DNA of 11,363 nucleotides from an uncultured Alphaproteobacteria bacterium (lineage in GTDB: Bacteria; Pseudomonadota; Alphaproteobacteria; CALKHQ01): positions 1 to 11,363 of the forward strand of contig CALKHQ010000328.1 of the NCBI GenBank assembly GCA_937988735.1, given 5' to 3'. Made by a program: the position numbers and the translations under genes. The notes beneath the pieces are model-generated. The model was not told the DNA's origin. It did not search any database and was given only the letters and a program-made list of their open reading frames with translations. This document shows, piece after piece, positions 5,800-11,363 of this stretch. Each line of letters starts with the position of its first letter. Position 1 is the stretch's first letter.

Positions 5800-6795
5800 A
5801 TGACCGAGATCATCGACATCCAGAAGTCCTTCGAGATCCGCCCGGCGGACAACGAGACGGGCTATCGCGCCTTCAGGGCCGGCTCGTTCGAATTCCGCCG
5901 CGACGAGTACTTCGTGCACATCACCTGGCCGAAGGGCCGCCACGTGATGGCCGCGGACATGTTCCTGCGCGCGCTGATGCGCGACGTCGCCTGGGGCTTC
6001 TTCTACGGCACCGTCAACTTCGACGCCGTGTTCGGCACGACCAACCTCTATGGCCAGGTGGACATGTTCGCCGGCCGCTACAACGACGCCTATCGCAGCG
6101 GCGGCACCGACTGGCAGGAGCGGTTCGACTCCGGGGATCTGATGAAGATCTTCAAGGAGATGATCAGCGACTGGACCAACGACGGCTATGACCCGTTCGC
6201 GGCGCCGCAGGAGACGCAGACGCCGTGGGGGCGCAAGAACGGCGACAACGATCCTGCGGTCACCCGCAAGCGGGTTGTCGCCAGGCGCATGGTCGGCCTG
6301 CCCGGCGACGCGCCGAAGCGGAGCGACGCCAACGGCTATCCGGTCAACCGGATGTTCGCCGACGTGCCGCAGGACGAGCCCGAGGTCGAGGTCGAGCCGG
6401 GCTTCGAGGGCGAGGTGGCCGCGTTCAACCTCTTCGCCTACCTCTCCCGCTCCGACGTCACCTGGAACCCCAGCGTTTGTTCGGTGGTGAAGGACAGCCT
6501 CTACTGCCCGACGACCGAGGAATTCATCCTGCCGGTGGAGCACGGCAACGACCGCGTCGAGTGGTTCCTGCAGCTCTCCGACGAGATCATCTGGGACGTG
6601 AAGAGCAAGGAGACCGGGCGCCCGCGGGCGAAGGTCACCATGCGCGCCGGCGACGTCGCCGCCATGCCGGCCGACATCCGCCACCAGGGCTACTCGCCAA
6701 AGCGCTCGATGCTGCTGGTGTGGGAGAACGCGAGCCCGCGGATCCCGGAGATGATCCGCAACGGCGAGGCACCGGTCGTCCCGGTGCAGTTCTAG
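5800..6795 (+). CDS. pnpD: Hydroquinone 1,2-dioxygenase, large (catalytic) subunit
   Basis: This 331-residue protein is the iron-binding subunit of the two-subunit hydroquinone dioxygenase. The published PnpD structure reports four iron ligands: His256, Asn258, Glu262 and His303. Here VEHGNDRVEW supplies His248, Asn250 and Glu254, and DIRHQGY supplies His295, so all four are present with the same spacing (+2, +6, +47) and a uniform offset of 8. The unusual Asn ligand separates this class from other cupin dioxygenases and makes the call specific. Residues 1 to about 195 form the N-terminal domain of unclear role (FRAGSFEFRRDEYFVHITWP, WGFFYGTVNFDAVFGTTN); the C-terminal cupin follows. The start at 5800 has GGGAG 7 nt upstream; the frame is open further 5' but lacks a better start. 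Substituted hydroquinones are possible alternative substrates. Confidence 0.95.
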   Translation: MTEIIDIQKSFEIRPADNETGYRAFRAGSFEFRRDEYFVHITWPKGRHVMAADMFLRALMRDVAWGFFYGTVNFDAVFGTTNLYGQVDMFAGRYNDAYRSGGTDWQERFDSGDLMKIFKEMISDWTNDGYDPFAAPQETQTPWGRKNGDNDPAVTRKRVVARRMVGLPGDAPKRSDANGYPVNRMFADVPQDEPEVEVEPGFEGEVAAFNLFAYLSRSDVTWNPSVCSVVKDSLYCPTTEEFILPVEHGNDRVEWFLQLSDEIIWDVKSKETGRPRAKVTMRAGDVAAMPADIRHQGYSPKRSMLLVWENASPRIPEMIRNGEAPVVPVQF

Positions 6796-6819
6796 AGCCT
6801 CTTCCTCTTTCCCACCGGC

Positions 6820-6906
6820 CCGTCATGGCCGGCGTCCGCGCCGGCCATCTCCCCGAAGCAGGGGTACGGGCCGGCATGGATGCCCGGGACCAGCCCGGGC
6901 ACGACA
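6820..6906 (+). repeat. Intergenic two-hairpin palindromic element, copy 2 (best preserved)
   Basis: A perfect 9-bp stem ATGGCCGGC / GCCGGCCAT (6825-6833 with 6840-6848, loop GTCCGC) is followed by a perfect 8-bp stem TGCCCGGG / CCCGGGCA (6881-6888 with 6894-6901, loop ACCAG) and then CGACAG. It fills most of the gap between pnpD and pnpE and has the look of the GC-rich intergenic repeats common in alphaproteobacterial genomes. Confidence 0.75.
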
Positions 6907-6923
6907 GAATGGCCGAGGGCACC

Positions 6924-8414
6924 ATGGAAGGCACAGGGGCGCCGCGGGCGCTGCAGACGAAGCTCCTGATCGGCGGCGCATGGGTGGACGGCAAGGCCGG
7001 CACGACGATTCCGGTCCACAATCCCTACGACAACAGCGTCATCTGCGAGGTTGCCGAGGCGCGGGCGGCGGACGTCGACGCGGCGGTCGCAGCCGCGAAG
7101 GCGGCGTTCCCGGCCTGGGCCGCGCTGCCGGCGCATGAGCGCGGCCGGCTGCTGCTGAAGCTCGCCGACCGGATCGAGCAGGAGACCGAGGCGCTCGCGC
7201 GCCTGGAGTCGATGGACACGGGCCACCCGATCCGCGACTGCCTGATGCTCGACGTGCCGCGGACGGTGCTCTGCTTCCGCTACTTCGGCGGCATGGCCGA
7301 CAAGCTGGAAGGTTCGGTGATCCCGGTCGACGCCGGCTTCCTCAACTGGGTGGAGCGCGAGCCGATCGGCGTGGTCGGCCAGATCGTGCCGTGGAACTTC
7401 CCGCTGATGTTCACCAGCTGGAAGATGGGCCCGGCGCTCGCTGCCGGGAACACGGTGGTGATCAAGCCGTCGGAGCTGACGCCGCTGTCCACCCTGCGCA
7501 TCGGCGAGCTGATGCTGGAGGTCGGAATCCCGCCCGGCGTGGTCAACATCGTGCCGGGCTACGGCAGCGAGGCCGGCCAGCGCATCGCCGAGCATCCGGA
7601 CATCGGCAAGATCGCCTTCACCGGCTCCACCGCCACCGGGCGCCGGATCGTCCAGGCCTCGGCAGGCAACCTGAAGAAGGTGCAGCTCGAGCTCGGCGGC
7701 AAGGGCCCGAACATCGTGTTCGAGGATGCGGACCTTCCCGCCGCCGTCGGCGGCTCCGCCTGGGCGATCTTCCACAACCAGGGCCAAGCCTGCATCGCCG
7801 GCTCGCGCATCCTGCTGCACGAGAAGATCGCGGACGAGTTCCTCGACCGGTTCGTCGCGCTGGCGAAGTCGATCCGACTCGGCGACCCGCGCGATCCCGA
7901 GACCGAGATGGGACCGCTCACCTCGAAGATGCATCAGGAGCGGGTGCTGAACTATGCGGCGATCGCGAAGCAGGAGGGCGGCGAGATCCTCACCGGCGGC
8001 AAGGCGCCGGACGATCCGGCGCTCGTCCGCGGCTGCTTCGTCGAGCCGACGGTGGTCCGCGCCCGGCCGCAGGACCGGGTGGCCCATGAGGAGGTGTTCG
8101 GCCCGTTCGCCTCGGTCTTCACCTTCCGGGACGACGCGGAGGCGCTAGCCCTCGCCAACAACACCCGCTACGGGCTCGGCGCGGGGCTGTGGACGCGGGA
8201 CCTTCAGCGCGCCCATCGCTTCGCCCGCGGCATCCACGCCGGCATGGTCTGGATCAACTGCTACAAGCGGGTCCATCCCGGCTCGCCCTTCGGCGGCTTC
8301 GGCGAGTCCGGCTACGGCCGCGAGATGGGCTTCGAGGCGATGCGCGAATACACCCAGCCGAAGTCGGTCTGGGTGAACGTCGACGCCAGGATTCCCCCCT
8401 TCTACAAGAGGTGA
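6924..8414 (+). CDS. pnpE: 4-hydroxymuconic semialdehyde dehydrogenase (aldehyde dehydrogenase family)
   Basis: This 496-residue NAD(P)-dependent aldehyde dehydrogenase has every family landmark: PWNFPLMF, the cofactor-binding FTGSTATGR, LELGGKGPN with general-base Glu256, and NQGQACIAGSR with nucleophile Cys290. The 34-residue Glu-Cys spacing matches ALDH2 (268/302). From its place directly after the dioxygenase and before maleylacetate reductase, it should oxidise 4-hydroxymuconic semialdehyde to maleylacetate; specificity is inferred from context, since the sequence alone shows only the superfamily. I chose the ATG at 6924, with GAGGG 4 nt upstream. ATGs at 6909 and inside the repeat near 6876 are in frame but have no ribosome site. 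The stop is 4 nt before catI, and AAGAGG in the last codons is the catI ribosome site. Confidence 0.92.
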   Translation: MEGTGAPRALQTKLLIGGAWVDGKAGTTIPVHNPYDNSVICEVAEARAADVDAAVAAAKAAFPAWAALPAHERGRLLLKLADRIEQETEALARLESMDTGHPIRDCLMLDVPRTVLCFRYFGGMADKLEGSVIPVDAGFLNWVEREPIGVVGQIVPWNFPLMFTSWKMGPALAAGNTVVIKPSELTPLSTLRIGELMLEVGIPPGVVNIVPGYGSEAGQRIAEHPDIGKIAFTGSTATGRRIVQASAGNLKKVQLELGGKGPNIVFEDADLPAAVGGSAWAIFHNQGQACIAGSRILLHEKIADEFLDRFVALAKSIRLGDPRDPETEMGPLTSKMHQERVLNYAAIAKQEGGEILTGGKAPDDPALVRGCFVEPTVVRARPQDRVAHEEVFGPFASVFTFRDDAEALALANNTRYGLGAGLWTRDLQRAHRFARGIHAGMVWINCYKRVHPGSPFGGFGESGYGREMGFEAMREYTQPKSVWVNVDARIPPFYKR

Positions 8415-8418
8415 GCCG

Positions 8419-9249
8419 ATGGCCGAGATCACCAGCCTGGAAGCGGCCATCGCCGAGAACGTGCGCGACGGGGACACGATCGCGCTGGAGGGCTTCACCC
8501 ACCTCATTCCCTTCGCCGCCGGCCACGAGATCATCCGCCAGCAGCGGCGCGACCTGACGCTGGTCCGCATGACGCCGGACCTGGTCTACGACCAGATGAT
8601 CGGCATGGGCTGCGCCCGGCGGCTGATCTTCTCCTGGGGCGGCAACCCGGGGGTGGGCTCGCTGCACCGGATGCGCGACGCGGTGGAGCAGGGCTGGCCG
8701 CGGCCGCTGGAGCTGACGGAGCACAGCCATGCCGCGATGGCCAACGCCTACGAGGCGGCGGCCGCCGGCATGCCCTGCGCCGTGTTCCGCGGCTATGTCG
8801 GCGTCGATCTGCCGAAGGTGAACCCGGACATCCGCTTCATCACCTGCCCGTTCACCGGCGAACGGCTGGCCGCGGTCCCGGCGCTGAAGCTGGACGTCGC
8901 CATCGTCCATGCCCAGAAGGCCGACCGTCGCGGCAACGTGCTGATGGAAGGCATCGTCGGCGTCCAGAAGGAGGCGGTCCTCGGCGCGAAGCGGTCGATC
9001 GTCACCGTCGAGGAGATCGTCGACGAGCTCGGCGGCGGCCCGAATGCGGTGGTGCTGCCGAGCTGGACGGTGACCGCGGTAGCCCAGGTGCAGGGCGGCG
9101 CCTACCCCAGCTATGCCCACGGCTACTACAAGCGCGACAACGCCTTCTACAAGGCGTGGGACACCATCGCCCGCGACCGGGACAGCTTCCTCGCCTGGAT
9201 GACCGACAACGTCCTCAACCGCCGCGAGCCGCTGCGGAGGGCGTCGTGA
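8419..9249 (+). CDS. catI: 3-oxoadipate CoA-transferase subunit A
   Basis: This 276-residue protein closely follows CatI, the A subunit of the 3-oxoadipate:succinyl-CoA transferase of Pseudomonas knackmussii B13, as I remember that sequence: GFTHLIPFAAGHEIIRQ near residue 25, LVRMTPDLVYD, FSWGGNPGVGSLHR, KVNPDIRFITCPFTGE, VHAQKADRRGNVL and the end segment SYAHGYYKRDNAFYKAWD. The subunit builds the CoA-binding half of the enzyme, which makes 3-oxoadipyl-CoA from 3-oxoadipate and succinyl-CoA; the catalytic Glu lies in subunit B. It is of the glutaconate CoA-transferase type rather than the shorter PcaI type. It starts 4 nt after pnpE, so the two are probably translated together. A 118-bp gap with a palindromic element separates it from subunit B, which is unusual for paired subunits. 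Confidence 0.92.
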   Translation: MAEITSLEAAIAENVRDGDTIALEGFTHLIPFAAGHEIIRQQRRDLTLVRMTPDLVYDQMIGMGCARRLIFSWGGNPGVGSLHRMRDAVEQGWPRPLELTEHSHAAMANAYEAAAAGMPCAVFRGYVGVDLPKVNPDIRFITCPFTGERLAAVPALKLDVAIVHAQKADRRGNVLMEGIVGVQKEAVLGAKRSIVTVEEIVDELGGGPNAVVLPSWTVTAVAQVQGGAYPSYAHGYYKRDNAFYKAWDTIARDRDSFLAWMTDNVLNRREPLRRAS

Positions 9250-9265
9250 TGCCGGTCGGGTGCGC

Positions 9266-9342
9266 GTCATGGCCGTGGGAGTCCCGGCCATCTCCCGCCG
9301 GTGGGCTCGGGGAGAGAGGCCCCCGGCCCGGGTCCGGGCATG
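9266..9342 (+). repeat. Intergenic two-hairpin palindromic element, copy 3
   Basis: CGTCATGGCC (stem 9269-9274) pairs with GGCCAT (9286-9291), with an inner GGG/CCC, and is followed by CTCCC as in copy 2. The second hairpin is GCCCGG-GT-CCGGGC (9326-9339) followed by ATGTCGAGA. The element fills the 118-bp gap between catI and catJ. Confidence 0.65.
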
Positions 9343-9367
9343 TCGAGATCGAGAAGCGGGCAGAGCC

Positions 9368-10138
9368 ATGACCGACTACACCGCCGAGGAAATGATGACG
9401 GTGGCCGCGGCCCGCGCGCTGCGGGACGGGCAGGTCTGCTTCGTCGGCATCGGCCTGCCCAGCGCCGCCGCCAACCTGGCACGGCTGACCCACGCGCCGA
9501 ACGTGGTGCTGATCTACGAGTCCGGCACCATCGAGACCAGGCCGGACGTGCTGCCGCTCTCCATCGGCGACGGCGAGCTGTGCGAGACGGCGCTCACCAC
9601 CGTCACGGTGCCGGAGATGTTCCGCTACTGGCTGCAGGGGGGGCGCGTCGACGTCGGCTTCCTCGGCGCCGCGCAGATCGACCGCTTCGCCAACCTGAAC
9701 ACCACCGTCATTGGCAGCTACGACAACCCGAAGGTGCGGCTGCCGGGCGGCGGCGGCGCGCCCGAGATCGCGACCGAGAGCGGCGAGATATTCATCATCA
9801 TGCGCCAGTCCAGCCGCAGCTTCGTCGAGCGGATCGACTTCATGACCTCGATGGGCCACGGCACCGGCGGCAACAGCCGGGCGGAAGCCGGCGCGCGGAC
9901 GAAGGGGCCGACGCTGGTGGTGACCGACCTCTGCGTCATGGAGCCCGATCCGGAGAGCCGGGAGCTCACCGTGACCGCCATTCACCCCGGCGTCACCCGC
10001 GAGCAGATCACGGCGGCAACCGGGTGGCCGGTGCGCTTCGCTGCTGCGCCCGCCGACAGCCCGCCGCCGACTGCGGACGAACTGGCCGCGCTGCGCGCGC
10101 TGAACGAGCGCACGGCGCGGGCGCACGCGGGCGCCTGA
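9368..10138 (+). CDS. catJ: 3-oxoadipate CoA-transferase subunit B
   Basis: This 256-residue protein is the B subunit partner of catI. It shows EMMTVAAARALRDG at the N-terminus, CFVGIGLPSAAANLARLT, and VLIYESG with Glu51, which corresponds to the glutamate of family I CoA-transferases that forms the acyl-glutamyl and CoA-thioester intermediates. Further CatJ-like segments are FRYWLQGGRVDVGFLGAAQ, RLPGGGGAPEIA, TSMGHGTGG and HPGVTREQ. The frame is open upstream to about 9260, but those codons run through the palindromic element, and the family N-terminus begins at 9368. The ribosome site there is weak (GCGGGCAGAG), so translation may depend on ribosomes arriving from catI or on local folding. 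The maleylacetate reductase gene starts only 2 nt after its stop. Confidence 0.93.
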   Translation: MTDYTAEEMMTVAAARALRDGQVCFVGIGLPSAAANLARLTHAPNVVLIYESGTIETRPDVLPLSIGDGELCETALTTVTVPEMFRYWLQGGRVDVGFLGAAQIDRFANLNTTVIGSYDNPKVRLPGGGGAPEIATESGEIFIIMRQSSRSFVERIDFMTSMGHGTGGNSRAEAGARTKGPTLVVTDLCVMEPDPESRELTVTAIHPGVTREQITAATGWPVRFAAAPADSPPPTADELAALRALNERTARAHAGA

Positions 10139-10140
10139 CG

Positions 10141-11202
10141 ATGCAGCCGTTCGTGTTCAAGGGGCTGCCGGCGCGGGTCGTCTTCGGCAGAGGCACGCTT
10201 GCGCGCCTGCCGGCGGAGCTGGAGCGGATGGGGCGGCGCCGGGCACTGGTCCTGTCAACCCCGCAGCAGGTGGACCAGGCGGAGCGGGTGCAGGCGCTGA
10301 TCGGCGACCGCGCGGCCGGCCTGTTCACGGATGCGACCATGCACACGCCGGTCGAGGTGACGGAACGGGCGCTGGCCGTCGCGGCGGAGACGGAGGCCGA
10401 CTGCACCGTCGCCATCGGCGGCGGGTCCACCACCGGCCTCGGCAAGGCGATCGCGCTCCGTACCGGCCTCGACCAGATCGTGATCCCCACCACCTATGCC
10501 GGCTCCGAGATGACCGACATCCTCGGCCAGACCGAGGACGGGGTGAAGACCACGCTGCGCAGCCCGGCGGTGCAGCCGGAGGTCGTGATCTACGACGTGG
10601 ACCTCACGCTCACCCTGCCGCGCGGGCTCACCGGCACCAGCGGCATGAACGCCATCGCCCACGCCGTCGAGGCGCTCTACGCCGAGGACCGCAATCCGGT
10701 GATCGTGCTGATGGCGGAGGAAGGGATCCGCGCCCTCGGCGGGGCGCTGCCGCGGCTGATGGCAGCGCCCGACGACCGCGACGCCCGCGGCGACGCCCTT
10801 TACGGTGCCTGGCTGTGCGGAATCGCGCTCGGCAGCAGCGCCATGGCGCTCCACCACAAGCTCTGCCACACGCTGGGCGGCACCTTCGACCTGCCGCATG
10901 CGGAAACACACGCCATCGTCCTTCCGCATGCCGCGGCGTACAATGCTCCGGCGGCCCCGGAGGCGATGATGCGCGTGGCGCGCGCGCTCAGCGCCACGGA
11001 TGCGCCGGAGGCGCTGCACGCCCTGGCGCAGCGCCTCGACGCGCCGAAGTCCCTGCGCGAGCTGGGGATGCCGGAGGCCGGCATCGATGCGGCGGCGGAC
11101 CTGGCGGTGAAGAGCCCCTACGCCAATCCGCGGCCGATCGAGCGCGCCGCCATCCGGGCGCTCATCGCGCGCGCATGGGCGGGGGAGCCGCCGGCTCCGT
11201 AG
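10141..11202 (+). CDS. macA: Maleylacetate reductase
   Basis: This 353-residue enzyme belongs to the maleylacetate reductase branch of the iron-type alcohol dehydrogenases and reduces maleylacetate to 3-oxoadipate with NAD(P)H. It has the usual family length and motifs: the nucleotide-binding AIGGGSTTGLGKA (91-103), IPTTYAGSEMTDILGQTE, GTSGMNAIAHAVEALYA, HHKLCH (238-243) and DLPHAETHAIVLPH (from 250), the last two being characteristic of MacA/TfdF-type enzymes. It links the aldehyde dehydrogenase product to the CoA-transferase, although in the operon it follows the transferase genes. The ATG is 2 nt after the catJ stop and lacks its own clear ribosome site, so translational coupling is likely. 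Active-site histidines look intact and the reading frame has no breaks. The same enzyme also serves hydroxyquinol pathways, so by itself it would not prove a hydroquinone route. Confidence 0.94.
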   Translation: MQPFVFKGLPARVVFGRGTLARLPAELERMGRRRALVLSTPQQVDQAERVQALIGDRAAGLFTDATMHTPVEVTERALAVAAETEADCTVAIGGGSTTGLGKAIALRTGLDQIVIPTTYAGSEMTDILGQTEDGVKTTLRSPAVQPEVVIYDVDLTLTLPRGLTGTSGMNAIAHAVEALYAEDRNPVIVLMAEEGIRALGGALPRLMAAPDDRDARGDALYGAWLCGIALGSSAMALHHKLCHTLGGTFDLPHAETHAIVLPHAAAYNAPAAPEAMMRVARALSATDAPEALHALAQRLDAPKSLRELGMPEAGIDAAADLAVKSPYANPRPIERAAIRALIARAWAGEPPAP

Positions 11203-11214
11203 GAGGGAGATCCG

Positions 11215-11290
11215 CCGTGACGGCGGGCCGGCCTCCGGGGCGGGAGCGCCGGCGGCACGCAGCCCGGAGCGGGACCGGGCACGACGAACA
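11215..11290 (+). repeat. Intergenic two-hairpin palindromic element, copy 4 (divergent)
   Basis: The gap after macA begins with CCGTGACGGCGGGCCGG, and has a GCCGGC-rich part and then GCCCGG-AGCGGGA-CCGGGC (11262-11267 with 11275-11280) followed by ACGACGAACAG, matching the end of copy 2 (GGGCACGACAGAA). There is no T-run, so it does not look like an intrinsic terminator. Confidence 0.5.
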
Positions 11291-11316
11291 GAAGAGACAG
11301 GAACGGGAGGGACGCA

Positions 11317-11363
11317 ATGACCACAACCATCCGCAGCGGCCTCAGTCGCCGGCGCTTCATCCA
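11317..11363 (+). CDS. Start of a Tat-exported protein, possibly a transporter solute-binding protein (partial)
   Basis: Only the first 15 codons are in the window. The start is well supported by GGGAGGG (11305-11311) 5 nt before the ATG. The N-terminus reads MTTTIRSGLSRRRFI, where SRRRFI fits the twin-arginine signal pattern S/T-R-R-x-F-L/I, so the product should be exported folded to the periplasm. It is on the operon strand, 114 bp after macA. Catabolic operons of this kind often end with periplasmic solute-binding proteins of ABC or TRAP transporters, whose Tat signals look like this, but a redox enzyme is equally compatible with what is visible. Confidence 0.6.
   Translation, partial: MTTTIRSGLSRRRFI

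Noticed and set aside
6820..6906. Hairpins in the pnpD-pnpE gap as an intrinsic terminator
   Set aside because: The stems are strong but there is no T-run, and similar elements recur in three other gaps of the same operon, fitting a dispersed repeat better.
9301..10140. Possible fusion of a long N-terminal extension to maleylacetate reductase
   Set aside because: The frame is open, but the extension is an out-of-frame reading of catJ. The known maleylacetate reductase length and N-terminus begin at 10141.
1..11363. CRISPR array, tRNA or rRNA gene, insertion sequence, prophage
   Set aside because: I saw no regular spaced direct repeats, no cloverleaf-like segment, no transposase or integrase motif, and no phage structural genes.

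Overview
The window is very GC-rich, densely coding DNA. Its gene families, strong Shine-Dalgarno sites and intergenic palindromes of the GTCATGGCCGGC / CCCGGGACCAGCCCGGGCACGAC kind point to an alphaproteobacterium (inference; no rRNA or other taxonomic marker is present).

Left part (1-4211), assorted genes: the 3' end of an endonuclease/exonuclease/phosphatase-family gene; a 36-codon single-span membrane ORF; a RidA/YjgF-family gene that converges on and overlaps, by 47 bp, a GMC flavin-dependent alcohol dehydrogenase; folB (dihydroneopterin aldolase) directly upstream of the GMC gene on the minus strand; and, divergent from folB, a short M35-like (aspzincin) zinc metallopeptidase with no signal peptide, its own promoter and a leader hairpin.

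Right part (4221-11363), a hydroquinone catabolic operon: a minus-strand IclR-family regulator faces an operon that reads pnpC, pnpD (small and large subunits of the two-subunit hydroquinone 1,2-dioxygenase), pnpE (4-hydroxymuconic semialdehyde dehydrogenase), catI, catJ (3-oxoadipate CoA-transferase), macA (maleylacetate reductase), then the start of a Tat-exported protein cut by the window edge. The predicted flow is hydroquinone -> 4-hydroxymuconic semialdehyde -> maleylacetate -> 3-oxoadipate -> 3-oxoadipyl-CoA. The enzyme that makes hydroquinone and the final thiolase are not in the window. The dioxygenase call is firm because all four iron ligands of PnpD (His, Asn, Glu, His) are present with exactly the expected spacing.

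Regulation and structure: the 153-bp divergent region holds two tandem 15-bp imperfect palindromes of the form GT(G/T)(C/T)G-N5-CGAAC, resembling operators of PcaR/PobR-type IclR regulators, just upstream of a TTGACG -35 box. A 7-bp GC hairpin with a GAAA tetraloop sits in the leader. All four long gaps inside or after the operon carry a copy of a two-hairpin palindromic element in the same orientation, while the two short gene junctions do not.
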